Shown piece after piece: positions 7,042 to 15,608 of a stretch of DNA of 64,000 nt. The DNA is taken from positions 124,001 to 188,000 of the forward strand of contig JADKHH010000004.1 of the NCBI GenBank assembly GCA_016721905.1, written 5' to 3'. Each line of letters opens with the position of its first letter. The stretch's first letter is position 1. Source of the DNA: Candidatus Opimibacter skivensis. Lineage in GTDB: Bacteria > Bacteroidota > Bacteroidia > Chitinophagales > Saprospiraceae. The notes beneath the pieces are model-generated. The model was given only the letters and a program-made list of their open reading frames with translations, ran no database searches and had not been told where the DNA came from. The translations under genes and the position numbers were made by a program.

Positions 7042-9930
7042 TCAGCTGATTTCGCCAGGGGTTTGGCCAAAATATTCCCTGAAGCATTTGACGAAATAGG
7101 CAGGCGAACTAAATCCGCTGCGATAAGCGATTTCGGAAACGGTGCCCGATTTAGATTCAAGCAAGCGACGGGCATATTCGAGTCGCATATTCCGGATGAC
7201 TTCATTGGGTGAAAATCCGGTCAGTGCGGTGAGTTTGCGATGCAGCTGGCTGCGGCTCATACCCACAATTTTTCCTAATTCCACCACGCTGAAGTTTTCA
7301 TCATCGAGATTGTCTTCTACCGCAGCCCTGACCTTTCCCAGGAATTTTGCTTCCAGACTTTGCTCTTCTCCCGGAGGCATGGCAAAACCCGAAATCGTCT
7401 TCCTGTAATAAGCCTGGAGCTTGCGTCGCTGTTCAATGAGGTTCTTAACCCTTGCGAGCAACTCCTGCGCCTGGAACGGTTTAATGAGATAATCATCCGC
7501 ACCGGTATGCAATCCTTCCAACCTGTCCGCTTGATCGGCACGAGCCGTGAGCATCACCACGGGAATATGACTGGTCTTTTCATTTTCCTTTAAGTGGCTG
7601 CACAATTGTGTGCCGTCCATTTCGGGCATCATGATGTCGGTGATGATGAGGTCTGGCAACTGATCCAGCGCTTTTTCCAAACCTATCTTTCCATGCTCTG
7701 CGGTCACTACTTTATAGGTACCCGAAATAATATCCGAGATGTATCCTCTGACATCAGGATTATCCTCTACGACTAATACCACAGGCAGATCCGCCGAATT
7801 GAGCACTTCATGCATGCTGGTTGGTGTGACCATCTCACTTTTCGAAGGCTCAGGTGGCAACTGGCTGTATGACGGTTCAGCCATAATGGGGATAGCCTCG
7901 CTTGTGATTTCGTCCGCTTTGAAAAAATCCTTGTCCGTACGCACTGTCAGGGTGAACACAGATCCTCTTCCTTCTTCGCTCTGGACGCTGATATCACCGC
8001 CATGTAGTATTGCCAGTTCCCTGGCCAGCGCCAGCCCTATCCCGCTTCCATGTTGCAATTCGGAAACCGTAGTTTGAGAAAAGCGATCAAAGAGATGTTC
8101 AACCTGCTGTGGTGACATACCGATACCCGTATCTGTGATCGTAAAAATGGTATTCACTCCATGCTTCTCTTCCGTCACTTTTACTTTTCCGCCTTCGCCT
8201 GTAAACTTAAACGCGTTGGAAATGAGATTGGAGAGCATGGATTCGAGCTTGGGGCGATCGAAATAGCACACCTCTTCTTTCGCTGAGGTCTCAATGATCA
8301 GGTCCACCTGCTGACGAGCTGCCAAGCTTTCAAAAGCCCCGGCAGTAGCGCGAGTAAACGCATCGATGCGACCCGTTGCAACCTGCAATTTTAATTTACC
8401 ACTCTCTAGTTTGGAAAGGTCCAGCATATCATTGACCAGGTGTAGCAACCGTTTTCCGTTACGGTGAATGATCCGGTAATATTTGCTTACATCACCTTTA
8501 AGTGTGCCATCCATCATTTGTTCGACCGGGCTCATGATCAGGGTGAGCGGGGTGCGAAACTCATGGCTGATGTTGGCAAAAAATGTACTCTTCACCGCAT
8601 CGAGTTCTTGCAACCGCTTTGTTTCCGCTTCATTTAACCGTGCCTGCAACTCAGCCTCCCGTTGTTTAAGGCGTTGTTTGCTGCGGAAATATTGAAAGGT
8701 TGCTACTGTCAGCAGGAGTAGGCCCAAAGATGTAAAGAGGATGATTCGTTTCTGGCCGGATTGTTTTTCAATTTCAAGTTGTTGTTTTACCAGTTGTGCT
8801 TCCTTTTTCTGCACCTGATATTGCGCTTCCATTTGCGCGACCTTTTTGGTGTTGTCCTGTCGGAAAATCGAATCGGCAACAGCTACGTATTTCTTATACC
8901 AATCATAGGCTAGTTGCATATTCCCCTTCACTTCATAAATCTGTGCATAGACTTTGTAGTACAATTCATATTGGAAATCGAGGTTGAGTCGTTTGACAAT
9001 TTCAAACCCCTTATCTGCATACTCCAGTGCCCTGGATGCGTTGCCAAGTCCGGCATAGGCTTCAGCAAGATTGTAAAATGCATATGTGTCGTAAAGTTCA
9101 TTATTGAGCGGCTGCCAATATTCAACCGTTTTCTCCAGCCAGGGAAGTGCTTCAGCATATTTTTTCTGATCATTATAATTTGAGCCCAGTGTATTGGCGA
9201 TGATGCCTGCCAGTGAATGGTTATTGAATTTCAAGGCATACTCGATGCCGGTCTTGCCATAGGCTTCAGCTTTGTCAAAATGCTTCATGCGCCCATAGAG
9301 TGTGGCGAGGTAAGAATAGCATTGGGCATATTTCCGTTCGAGCTTCATAGCCTGGCGCATGGCCAGTGCTTTATTGAAATGTTCCAGCGCTTTGTCAAAC
9401 ACGCCCTCATCACTGTAGATGGCACCGATATTGTTGTGATGCAATGACACGCCAAAACTATCGCCCCGCATTTCATCGATGGTCATTGCCTTCAGGTAAT
9501 ACGTCACTGCCGAATCTTGTCTGCCCATGCTGCTCCATGCAGAACCAATATTTGTGAGTGCCGTAGCTTGTTCTTTCAGATCTTTCAGTTCAAGAAAAAT
9601 GTCCAGCTCCTGTTGGAATAAATCCATCGCCTTGTCATACTCTCCTTTATCCTCATGGGTAAAACCCCTGAGGTGCAGTGCCATGGCCATTCCTTTTTTA
9701 TACCCGGATTTCCTGGCCATGTCCTCGATCGAGTCTGCATATGCTAATCCTACATCGGGATTGTCGAAGGATCTGTCCGTAGCGATTTCATAAAACGCAT
9801 CGATTTTCTTGTGCGGGTCCCTTTCCGTACGAAATACATTTCGCAGGCTGTCAAGATATTCCTGCTGGGCATAAACACCGGGCGATACCAGCAGGGAAAG
9901 GATGAGGATCAAAGGTATTCTGGTCGCCAT
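7042..9930 (-). CDS. Hybrid two-component regulator: periplasmic TPR sensor, histidine kinase, receiver, AraC-type HTH
   Basis: This 962-residue protein fuses a whole signalling chain. In order: signal peptide (1-21); TPR repeats (about 30-360); a coiled coil; one membrane helix (about 398-416); a HisKA domain with the phospho-acceptor in SHEFRTPL (His456); HATPase boxes NLISNAFKF, DTGIGMS and GSGIGLALA; a receiver with DIMMPEMDG (Asp about 765) and the YLIKPF lysine; and a C-terminal AraC HTH (GMSRSQLHRKLTALTGFSP). It should sense a periplasmic signal and act directly as a transcription factor. The TPR sensor in place of the two-component propeller sensor of carbohydrate HTCS proteins argues against a polysaccharide-utilisation role. 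The neighbours suggest no target. Confidence 0.92.
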   Translation of the reverse strand: MATRIPLILILSLLVSPGVYAQQEYLDSLRNVFRTERDPHKKIDAFYEIATDRSFDNPDVGLAYADSIEDMARKSGYKKGMAMALHLRGFTHEDKGEYDKAMDLFQQELDIFLELKDLKEQATALTNIGSAWSSMGRQDSAVTYYLKAMTIDEMRGDSFGVSLHHNNIGAIYSDEGVFDKALEHFNKALAMRQAMKLERKYAQCYSYLATLYGRMKHFDKAEAYGKTGIEYALKFNNHSLAGIIANTLGSNYNDQKKYAEALPWLEKTVEYWQPLNNELYDTYAFYNLAEAYAGLGNASRALEYADKGFEIVKRLNLDFQYELYYKVYAQIYEVKGNMQLAYDWYKKYVAVADSIFRQDNTKKVAQMEAQYQVQKKEAQLVKQQLEIEKQSGQKRIILFTSLGLLLLTVATFQYFRSKQRLKQREAELQARLNEAETKRLQELDAVKSTFFANISHEFRTPLTLIMSPVEQMMDGTLKGDVSKYYRIIHRNGKRLLHLVNDMLDLSKLESGKLKLQVATGRIDAFTRATAGAFESLAARQQVDLIIETSAKEEVCYFDRPKLESMLSNLISNAFKFTGEGGKVKVTEEKHGVNTIFTITDTGIGMSPQQVEHLFDRFSQTTVSELQHGSGIGLALARELAILHGGDISVQSEEGRGSVFTLTVRTDKDFFKADEITSEAIPIMAEPSYSQLPPEPSKSEMVTPTSMHEVLNSADLPVVLVVEDNPDVRGYISDIISGTYKVVTAEHGKIGLEKALDQLPDLIITDIMMPEMDGTQLCSHLKENEKTSHIPVVMLTARADQADRLEGLHTGADDYLIKPFQAQELLARVKNLIEQRRKLQAYYRKTISGFAMPPGEEQSLEAKFLGKVRAAVEDNLDDENFSVVELGKIVGMSRSQLHRKLTALTGFSPNEVIRNMRLEYARRLLESKSGTVSEIAYRSGFSSPAYFVKCFREYFGQTPGEIS

Positions 9931-9977
9931 TCGATTCAGATTAATAGGGATAAGTTAAGCAAATTACCTCTGCTCTC

Positions 9978-10007
9978 TTGCCTGTTCTCTGCGCTCTGTT
10001 ATCTTTG
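9978..10007 (+). promoter_or_regulatory. Promoter of the kelch-T9SS gene
   Basis: TTG (9978-9980) and TATCTTTG (10000-10007) match the Bacteroidota -33/-7 pattern (TTG, then TAnnTTTG) with 19 bp between them. The ATG at 10012 begins only five bases after the -7 box, so the mRNA would be nearly or fully leaderless. Confidence 0.55.
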
Positions 10008-10011
10008 TCAC

Positions 10012-11208
10012 ATGCGCACCACATACTTCTTATTCATTTTAATGTTGTCAGCCCTGCCGTCTTTCTCCCAGGAATGGGAATCTGTGACACCGCCACCTGA
10101 CTTTTACACAGACCACACCTATGGTTTTTCGATCGATGGCATGGGATACCTTGTTGCCGGTACGACTGAGTTTAACGGCCCCACCAAAGCCTTCTTTCAA
10201 TTTGATCCGGTAGAAGATACCTGGACCACACTTGAGGAATTTCCCGGCGCTGCCCGCGGATATGGTATCGGAGATGTCTGGGACAGAAAAGCTTATTTCG
10301 GTTTTGGCACGAGTGTAGATTCCTTGCTTCGGGATCTCTGGGTTTTTGATCCGGATTCCATGTCCTGGACACAGTTGAGCTCCTGCCCTTGTGAGCCTCG
10401 TTTACATCCGACCTTTGTAGCCAATCACGGAAAGATTTTTATTGGCCTCGGCAATAACAACAACGGTAATCAAAATGATTGGTGGGAATATGACATTGCA
10501 ACCGATACCTGGTCCCAAAAGCCAGACTTCCCGGACACTAAACGGCATCACCCATATCAATTCGCCATCGGCGATTATGTATACACCGGATTCGGTCACG
10601 GCAATGGCATCTTCCGCGAATGGTATCGGTACGAACCCGTAACAGAGGAGTGGCTGAGAATGGCCGACATCCCTGGTGAGGGTCGCGTGGCAGGTACACA
10701 ATTCTCCTACAATGGCAAGGGTTATGTCCTGAGTGGCGATGGTGATGATCATACCTCCATGGAAACAGGCGAAATGTGGAGCTATGATCCTGTGCTCAAT
10801 GTTTGGGATAGTTTGCCTCCTCACCCAGGAACCTCACGATGGGCACCAGCGTCTTTCGTGATCGATGGTGTCGTTTATCTCTACAATGGCACGACTACCG
10901 TAAGTGGTGGGAATGCATATGTATCCGACGCCTATTCTTTTGATCTCAAGGAAATGGTTTCCAGCGAGACTATTCCCGTCAAGTCGGCCAACTATTCCGT
11001 ATATCCAAATCCTTTTTCTTCTGTGGTCTATATCAATTCTCTTGCAGGTGACTATGATGCATTGACCATCTATACGCTGGATAATAAAATTGTCTATCAA
11101 GGCAGATACGCCTCACAACACAATGTATCTCATCTCCCTGCCGGACTCTATCGTATGGACATTCGCAAGAATGATACAGTGGAAAGTATCCTGGGAATAA
11201 AGCAGTGA
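10012..11208 (+). CDS. Secreted kelch-repeat protein with T9SS sorting domain
   Basis: This 398-residue protein starts at ATG 10012, placed by the signal peptide MRTTYFLFILMLSALPSFS and the promoter just upstream; the longer open frame from 9811 has no such signal. At least five kelch repeats follow (for example FQFDPVEDTWTTLEEFPG, WWEYDIATDTWSQKPDFP, YRYEPVTEEWLRMADIPG), forming a beta-propeller. The last 75 residues (YSVYPNPFSSVVYINS, then HLPAGLYRMDI) are a type A C-terminal sorting domain, so the protein should cross the outer membrane by the type IX system. The ligand is unknown. Confidence 0.85.
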   Translation: MRTTYFLFILMLSALPSFSQEWESVTPPPDFYTDHTYGFSIDGMGYLVAGTTEFNGPTKAFFQFDPVEDTWTTLEEFPGAARGYGIGDVWDRKAYFGFGTSVDSLLRDLWVFDPDSMSWTQLSSCPCEPRLHPTFVANHGKIFIGLGNNNNGNQNDWWEYDIATDTWSQKPDFPDTKRHHPYQFAIGDYVYTGFGHGNGIFREWYRYEPVTEEWLRMADIPGEGRVAGTQFSYNGKGYVLSGDGDDHTSMETGEMWSYDPVLNVWDSLPPHPGTSRWAPASFVIDGVVYLYNGTTTVSGGNAYVSDAYSFDLKEMVSSETIPVKSANYSVYPNPFSSVVYINSLAGDYDALTIYTLDNKIVYQGRYASQHNVSHLPAGLYRMDIRKNDTVESILGIKQ

Positions 11209-11333
11209 TGATGGCTTGTGCGCATAAAAATGCACGCATATTATTCTGATGGTTTTCTTGTTAGTTTGTGTGATGAAAAAATGAATTATCTTGATTCATC
11301 TTCTTAATCATTAAGCTAACTCATCAGACCATT

Positions 11334-12950
11334 ATGTTTCGTATTCTCTACTTGTTTGTGATTCTCTTGTTGTTAGATACTCCAACGCTGACAGCCCAGA
11401 AAACTTTTGGTGTCATCGAGTATGCCCCTGCCGATGCCTCTTTCGTCTTAAAGACCGTAAATGATTCTCTTTTGTACACACTCCAACGGATGGGTGGTGT
11501 CCAGCACTTTGTATATAATCTCGAGGATCCGGAGTTAAAATTTCTTCCCCTCAAAAGTTCGATGCCCGAAGAACATACGGCTGACTATGTGCTCTACTAC
11601 ACATTTACACTCTATGAAAACTATAGGCCGGAACTCAATATCAAAACTGACGGAACAACTTCCACCGCTTCTTTCAATTTGTCTACCCGTGCCGAAACCC
11701 GTTGCAAGTTTGTAGATCTGGTCACCAATACGGTTTTACTCTCCCGTATCAGTCCTATACAGGATGCCATACCCACCACTAACAACAACCTTGGCATGGG
11801 CGAAGCAGACGGTGTGTTTATAGTCGACAATTACAAACAATTCTTCAGCGCGGATCCCTCTTATCTTAAAGCCAATAATCAGCGGGAATATCAAGCCGGA
11901 CTGACCAAGGCACACGATGCCTACAGAAAGAAATTCAATCATTTCTTTTCTTTAAAATCGAAATCGGTAGTCAATAGTATCATCGAAGCGGAGATGTATT
12001 TCCTTTTTCGTGATCCCATCCCCGTCACAGCGGCTACGATTGAAAACGAAAAAGCAAAGGATGTCACGATCACGCTACCTTATCCGGTTATGTTACCCGC
12101 CAATGTGTATATGAAGGTTGCAGCACTGGATACGTTTAATGGCTATGTCATCCCTGATCTCTTCGGCGATTATTATGTGAAGAAAAATATGAATGGTACG
12201 CTGTTGCTGGATGCCGGCCTCGCCTCCAAAGCCAAACAAGCAGGTGAAGCGCATCTCGCCGGCAAAAAACTTTATGCTTCTTTTTCCACTAAAAACCTCA
12301 GTAAAAAACTAGCTGATGATACTGAACAAATCAAGCTCGGTATCAATTCCGGTTCGGTTTCGATCCAGGGTTTTGAAGTCGGAATGGTAGGGCTGAAAGG
12401 AATCTCTGTGGTGGACCTGAGTTTTACAAAAACCATCAACCGGTTCAGGGAACATTACAAACAAGAAGTATTTATTGATGATGATTTTGCGGCTAAAAGC
12501 ATCGGTGCACGTTATTTGATCCAGGGTGATGATAAAGCTGTCAACCTGCTGGAAGTAGAGACCGGCACGCTCATTGGTTCATATAATACGGACGAAGGCC
12601 TCAAGGGGTTTATGGACGAAGCGATGGGCCTGTTCAATAAGGAAATCGAAGTGGTCAATATCACCAAGGAAAAAAACGGAAAAGCTCAAAAAATCAGGTT
12701 GTATTCTCCATTTGGATTCCAGGGTGATTACTACTTTAAGATTTACGAGCTGGTTCCCGAAAATGTAGGCGGCAAGACCAAGATACGCTCTGTGGAAATC
12801 GCTGAATGCTCTGATTATGGAGTCTACCAGTCAGTTTCTGAATTTAATGTGTCGAAGGGCGAAGACCTCTTGTATGACGCCATACAGCGCGGCGCCACAC
12901 TGCGGTTTAGAAATAGAACGTTTAGTTTCCTTGGGCAACAATATAAATAG
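11334..12950 (+). CDS. Secreted protein of unknown function
   Basis: I do not recognise this 538-residue protein. It has a clear signal peptide (MFRILYLFVILLLLDTPTLTA, cleaved before QKTFG). The rest is soluble with no further membrane helix, no cysteine-rich motif and no sorting domain. Twice it mentions cellular-style variable features (FVDLVTNTVLLSRIS, then LIQGDDKAVNLLEVETGTLIGSYNTDEGLKGF), patterns seen in lipoprotein-like CsgG/FlgT-type proteins, but this is only a faint impression. Its 126-bp upstream gap separates it from the kelch gene. The endonuclease/phosphatase-family gene begins 29 bp after its stop, so those two may be cotranscribed. Confidence 0.6.
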   Translation: MFRILYLFVILLLLDTPTLTAQKTFGVIEYAPADASFVLKTVNDSLLYTLQRMGGVQHFVYNLEDPELKFLPLKSSMPEEHTADYVLYYTFTLYENYRPELNIKTDGTTSTASFNLSTRAETRCKFVDLVTNTVLLSRISPIQDAIPTTNNNLGMGEADGVFIVDNYKQFFSADPSYLKANNQREYQAGLTKAHDAYRKKFNHFFSLKSKSVVNSIIEAEMYFLFRDPIPVTAATIENEKAKDVTITLPYPVMLPANVYMKVAALDTFNGYVIPDLFGDYYVKKNMNGTLLLDAGLASKAKQAGEAHLAGKKLYASFSTKNLSKKLADDTEQIKLGINSGSVSIQGFEVGMVGLKGISVVDLSFTKTINRFREHYKQEVFIDDDFAAKSIGARYLIQGDDKAVNLLEVETGTLIGSYNTDEGLKGFMDEAMGLFNKEIEVVNITKEKNGKAQKIRLYSPFGFQGDYYFKIYELVPENVGGKTKIRSVEIAECSDYGVYQSVSEFNVSKGEDLLYDAIQRGATLRFRNRTFSFLGQQYK

Positions 12951-12979
12951 TCCGTTGCACGCTCCTCATTTCCTGGATT

Positions 12980-13849
12980 ATGAAGTCGATGTTCTTTTTT
13001 TTACTGTTCGCTTTAAGCTTTTCTCAAAGCCCTGCCCAACATAACTCGTTTCGGGTGATGTCCTTTAATCTCCGGCTTCCGAACCAAGGCGATGGCATTA
13101 ACTATTGGGACCATCGTCGTCCGCTGGTAGCAAGCACGATTCGCTATCACGAACCTGATATCATTGGCGTACAGGAGGCTTTCCGCAGACAGTTGGATGA
13201 AATGATGACAGACATGCCGGAGTATGCTTGGTTTGGTGTCTGCAGAACAGATGGGTCTGTAGTCCCTAATCCTGATGGTGAGTTTTCGGCCATACTCTTT
13301 CGGAAGGATCGGTTTGAGCGCCTTGATGGAAACACCTTTTGGTTATCTGAAACCCCCGAGGTCGCTGGATCAAAAGGATGGGATGCCGCTTTCCCGCGTA
13401 TTGTGACCTGGGCAAAGTTTAGGGATGTGAAATCAGGTAAACTATTTTTCTATTTCAACACCCATTTCGATCATTTGGGTGAGCACGCACGTGAAGAAAG
13501 TGCAAAACTTATACTGCAGAAGATACGCGAGATAGCTGGCAAGGAACCCGTGATACTCTCCGGTGATTTCAACAGCACGGACACCAGTAAGCCTTATCTG
13601 GTTCTCACGGACAAAGAATCGACATACAGCATGACTGATGCTATGTATGTATCGATGTCACCACATCATGGTCCTTTGGGTAGTTTTTCCGGCAGTTTTA
13701 CTTTACCTGGTGTTGGGGATTATCGAATTGATTTTATTTTTATCCGCAACAACATCACGGTGCTGAAACACGCTATACTATCCGATTCATGGGATGGTCG
13801 ACTTCCTTCTGATCACTTGCCCGTGCTGGCAGAGTTGCGGATTGATTAA
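12980..13849 (+). CDS. Secreted endonuclease/exonuclease/phosphatase-family hydrolase
   Basis: This 289-residue protein has a signal peptide (MKSMFFFLLFALSFSQSPA). It then shows the EEP family metal and catalytic motifs in order: VMSFNLR, DIIGVQEA (metal-binding Glu), FYFNTHFDHLG (catalytic His), ILSGDFNST (Asp/Asn) and the terminal SDHLPVLAEL (Asp-His pair). The family cleaves phosphodiester or phosphomonoester bonds in nucleic acids, inositol phosphates or sphingolipids. The signal peptide and short length suggest a periplasmic or secreted enzyme like those Bacteroidota often carry. The substrate cannot be read from the sequence. Confidence 0.85.
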   Translation: MKSMFFFLLFALSFSQSPAQHNSFRVMSFNLRLPNQGDGINYWDHRRPLVASTIRYHEPDIIGVQEAFRRQLDEMMTDMPEYAWFGVCRTDGSVVPNPDGEFSAILFRKDRFERLDGNTFWLSETPEVAGSKGWDAAFPRIVTWAKFRDVKSGKLFFYFNTHFDHLGEHAREESAKLILQKIREIAGKEPVILSGDFNSTDTSKPYLVLTDKESTYSMTDAMYVSMSPHHGPLGSFSGSFTLPGVGDYRIDFIFIRNNITVLKHAILSDSWDGRLPSDHLPVLAELRID

Positions 13850-13941
13850 CATCTGTCAATATCTGAAGTGGTTTTGGGTTCGGTTGCAACACGACCCTAC
13901 GATAATATTTGGACATGTTTCACTACATTGGTGATCAATAA

Positions 13942-14182
13942 AAAATCAACTATGGGTTATCTACCTGTCCCAGCTATACTACGCGAGAACCGCCTATCGA
14001 AGCCGAAGACTCTGAGATCGCGCCAGGTTACCGGGTAGATTATTACCATGCCCATGTACAAAGGTGATGTCAACGATAGCTTCTACCAGAACATGGATGT
14101 GCTCATCAGTCCTGACGAGAACTATTGTCCGAAATGTAAATCCTTCCAGATGCGTTTTGATTATGTAGGAACCTGGGATTGA
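13942..14182 (+). pseudogene. Possible remnant of a small lipoprotein-like gene, in two frames
   Basis: Between the hydrolase and the PqiA-like gene is a 417-bp gap with coding-like text. One frame (13942-14067) reads STCPSYTTREPPIEAEDSE and ends YRVDYYHAHVQR. A second frame, shifted by one, begins at ATG 14048 and reads MYKGDVNDSFYQNMDVLI, then a CPKC pair, and ends FDYVGTWD at 14182. Joining them at about 14050-14064 gives one continuous small protein with a CxxC pair but no intact start or signal sequence. The alternative is a stand-alone 44-residue ORF at 14048-14182. I do not know the family. Confidence 0.35.
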
Positions 14183-14266
14183 GGGGATTCAGCATATCGG
14201 TGCTTTCATTAGTTTTATGGTTTGCGACATATCTATTCCAGCTCTTTATAGCGTTATGCCTGCTAT

Positions 14267-15517
14267 ATGAAATCATTGCGTCTCTTTGTCTTCGTCCTTT
14301 CGCTTTTGGGTATCCTTTTCTGTGGTTACAACATCTATTCCCTGGAGCACGAGCGACGGATCGTTAAAGAAGATCTCGTTGAGCTATCCAAAATCAAATA
14401 CGGCCTGTTTAGCGTAGATGAGTGGAAACAAATCCTTTCGCGAATCATCAGCAAGAAAGTCGAAGAGCTTAATTTTTCACCTGATCAGCGCCAAGAAATA
14501 AAAAGCAAAGTCTCTGCTTTTCTGACGAAGACCATCACCGAGATGGAAGAGCGCTTTTACGAAGAAAAATCAAAATCACTTGAGGGTTGGTTTAAAATCG
14601 GTGTTGCCGGACTGACCGGGATGTTCGACACCATGAAAAAAGATGTTCCGATTTTTACAGATCAAATCCTTGAATTCCTCAACGACCCGGGCAACAGGGA
14701 TAAGGTTAAAGACTATATCACAGACAAGCTTTCAGAGTACACCGATAAGACCTTTGCCAGGATTGACTACACGGAGCATGATCGGATTCTTTCCCATTAT
14801 GGATATGGTGACCGGAAGCAGACGATCTCCGGACTACAGAGAACACTTAGTGATCTTTCACGAGGCAGTCAAAATTATATCATCGCCATCTTTGTGTTTA
14901 TATTCCTGTGTGGAATTGTGCTGCTGCTTTCCAAAGAACCAGCTAAAATCGATTTCCTTTTGCTCACGAGCATTTGTTTTGTCTTGCTGATCTCTGGTCT
15001 GCTTCTGCCTATGATCGAAATTGATGCCCGCATAGCAGAGATGAGTTTTACCTTACTGGGTGAGCAGATTTCATTTACAGATCAGGTCTTGTACTATAAA
15101 AGCAAAAGTATCCTGGAGGTCGTCCGGTTGATGCTGATGCAGGGAAAGATGGATGTGTTGGCCGTTGGATTGCTTGTCCTTTTATTCAGCGTACTATTTC
15201 CTGTTGCTAAGCTGCTCTCTTCCCTTGCTTATATCTACAATCAAAAATTACAATCCAACCGTGTCATCCGCTTTATGGTTTTCAAAACCGGGAAATGGTC
15301 CATGGCCGATGTGATGGTCGTAGCCATCTTTATGTCCTACATCGGCTTTAGTGGTATCCTGACCGAACAGCTCAACCAACTGGAGGGGCTGACAAATAAA
15401 ATTGATATCCTCACCACTAATAAGTCGTCCTTGCAGATCGGGTTCTTTCTGTTTACTTCATTTGCAGTGCTGAGTTTGCTTGTTTCACAGAAATTGCAAT
15501 TCAAGAGATCATTTTAA
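14267..15517 (+). CDS. Paraquat-inducible protein A (PqiA)-like membrane protein
   Basis: This 416-residue protein has a helix at the N-terminus (about 5-23), then a charged, helical extracytoplasmic stretch of about 180 residues. A C-terminal four-helix bundle (about 205-410) follows. That part carries PqiA features: LLLPMIEIDA, FPVAKLLSSL and KWSMADVMVVAIFMSYIGF. PqiA proteins work with PqiB/MCE proteins in envelope lipid transport in enterobacteria. No PqiB-like gene is adjacent. The long insertion between the first and second helices is unusual compared with the twin-domain PqiA layout. The family call is good for the C-terminal half; the role is inferred. Confidence 0.75.
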   Translation: MKSLRLFVFVLSLLGILFCGYNIYSLEHERRIVKEDLVELSKIKYGLFSVDEWKQILSRIISKKVEELNFSPDQRQEIKSKVSAFLTKTITEMEERFYEEKSKSLEGWFKIGVAGLTGMFDTMKKDVPIFTDQILEFLNDPGNRDKVKDYITDKLSEYTDKTFARIDYTEHDRILSHYGYGDRKQTISGLQRTLSDLSRGSQNYIIAIFVFIFLCGIVLLLSKEPAKIDFLLLTSICFVLLISGLLLPMIEIDARIAEMSFTLLGEQISFTDQVLYYKSKSILEVVRLMLMQGKMDVLAVGLLVLLFSVLFPVAKLLSSLAYIYNQKLQSNRVIRFMVFKTGKWSMADVMVVAIFMSYIGFSGILTEQLNQLEGLTNKIDILTTNKSSLQIGFFLFTSFAVLSLLVSQKLQFKRSF

Positions 15518-15539
15518 TGCTCATAATTGATTTGTGTAG

Positions 15540-15547
15540 TACTTTTG
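15540..15547 (+). promoter_or_regulatory. -7 box upstream of the beta-helix gene
   Basis: TACTTTTG fits TAnnTTTG and lies 61 nt before the ATG at 15609. There is no well-spaced -33 element, so support is limited to this one box. Confidence 0.35.
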
Positions 15548-15608
15548 GAATGCCTCTTTTGATACTTGCGCCTTTCGGCCTTCTTCATCGTACTATATTC
15601 TTCATATT

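Noticed and set aside
9811..10011. Longer start for the kelch protein
   Set aside because: The extra 67 residues lie over the hybrid sensor gene on the other strand and hide the signal peptide; the promoter is at 9978-10007.
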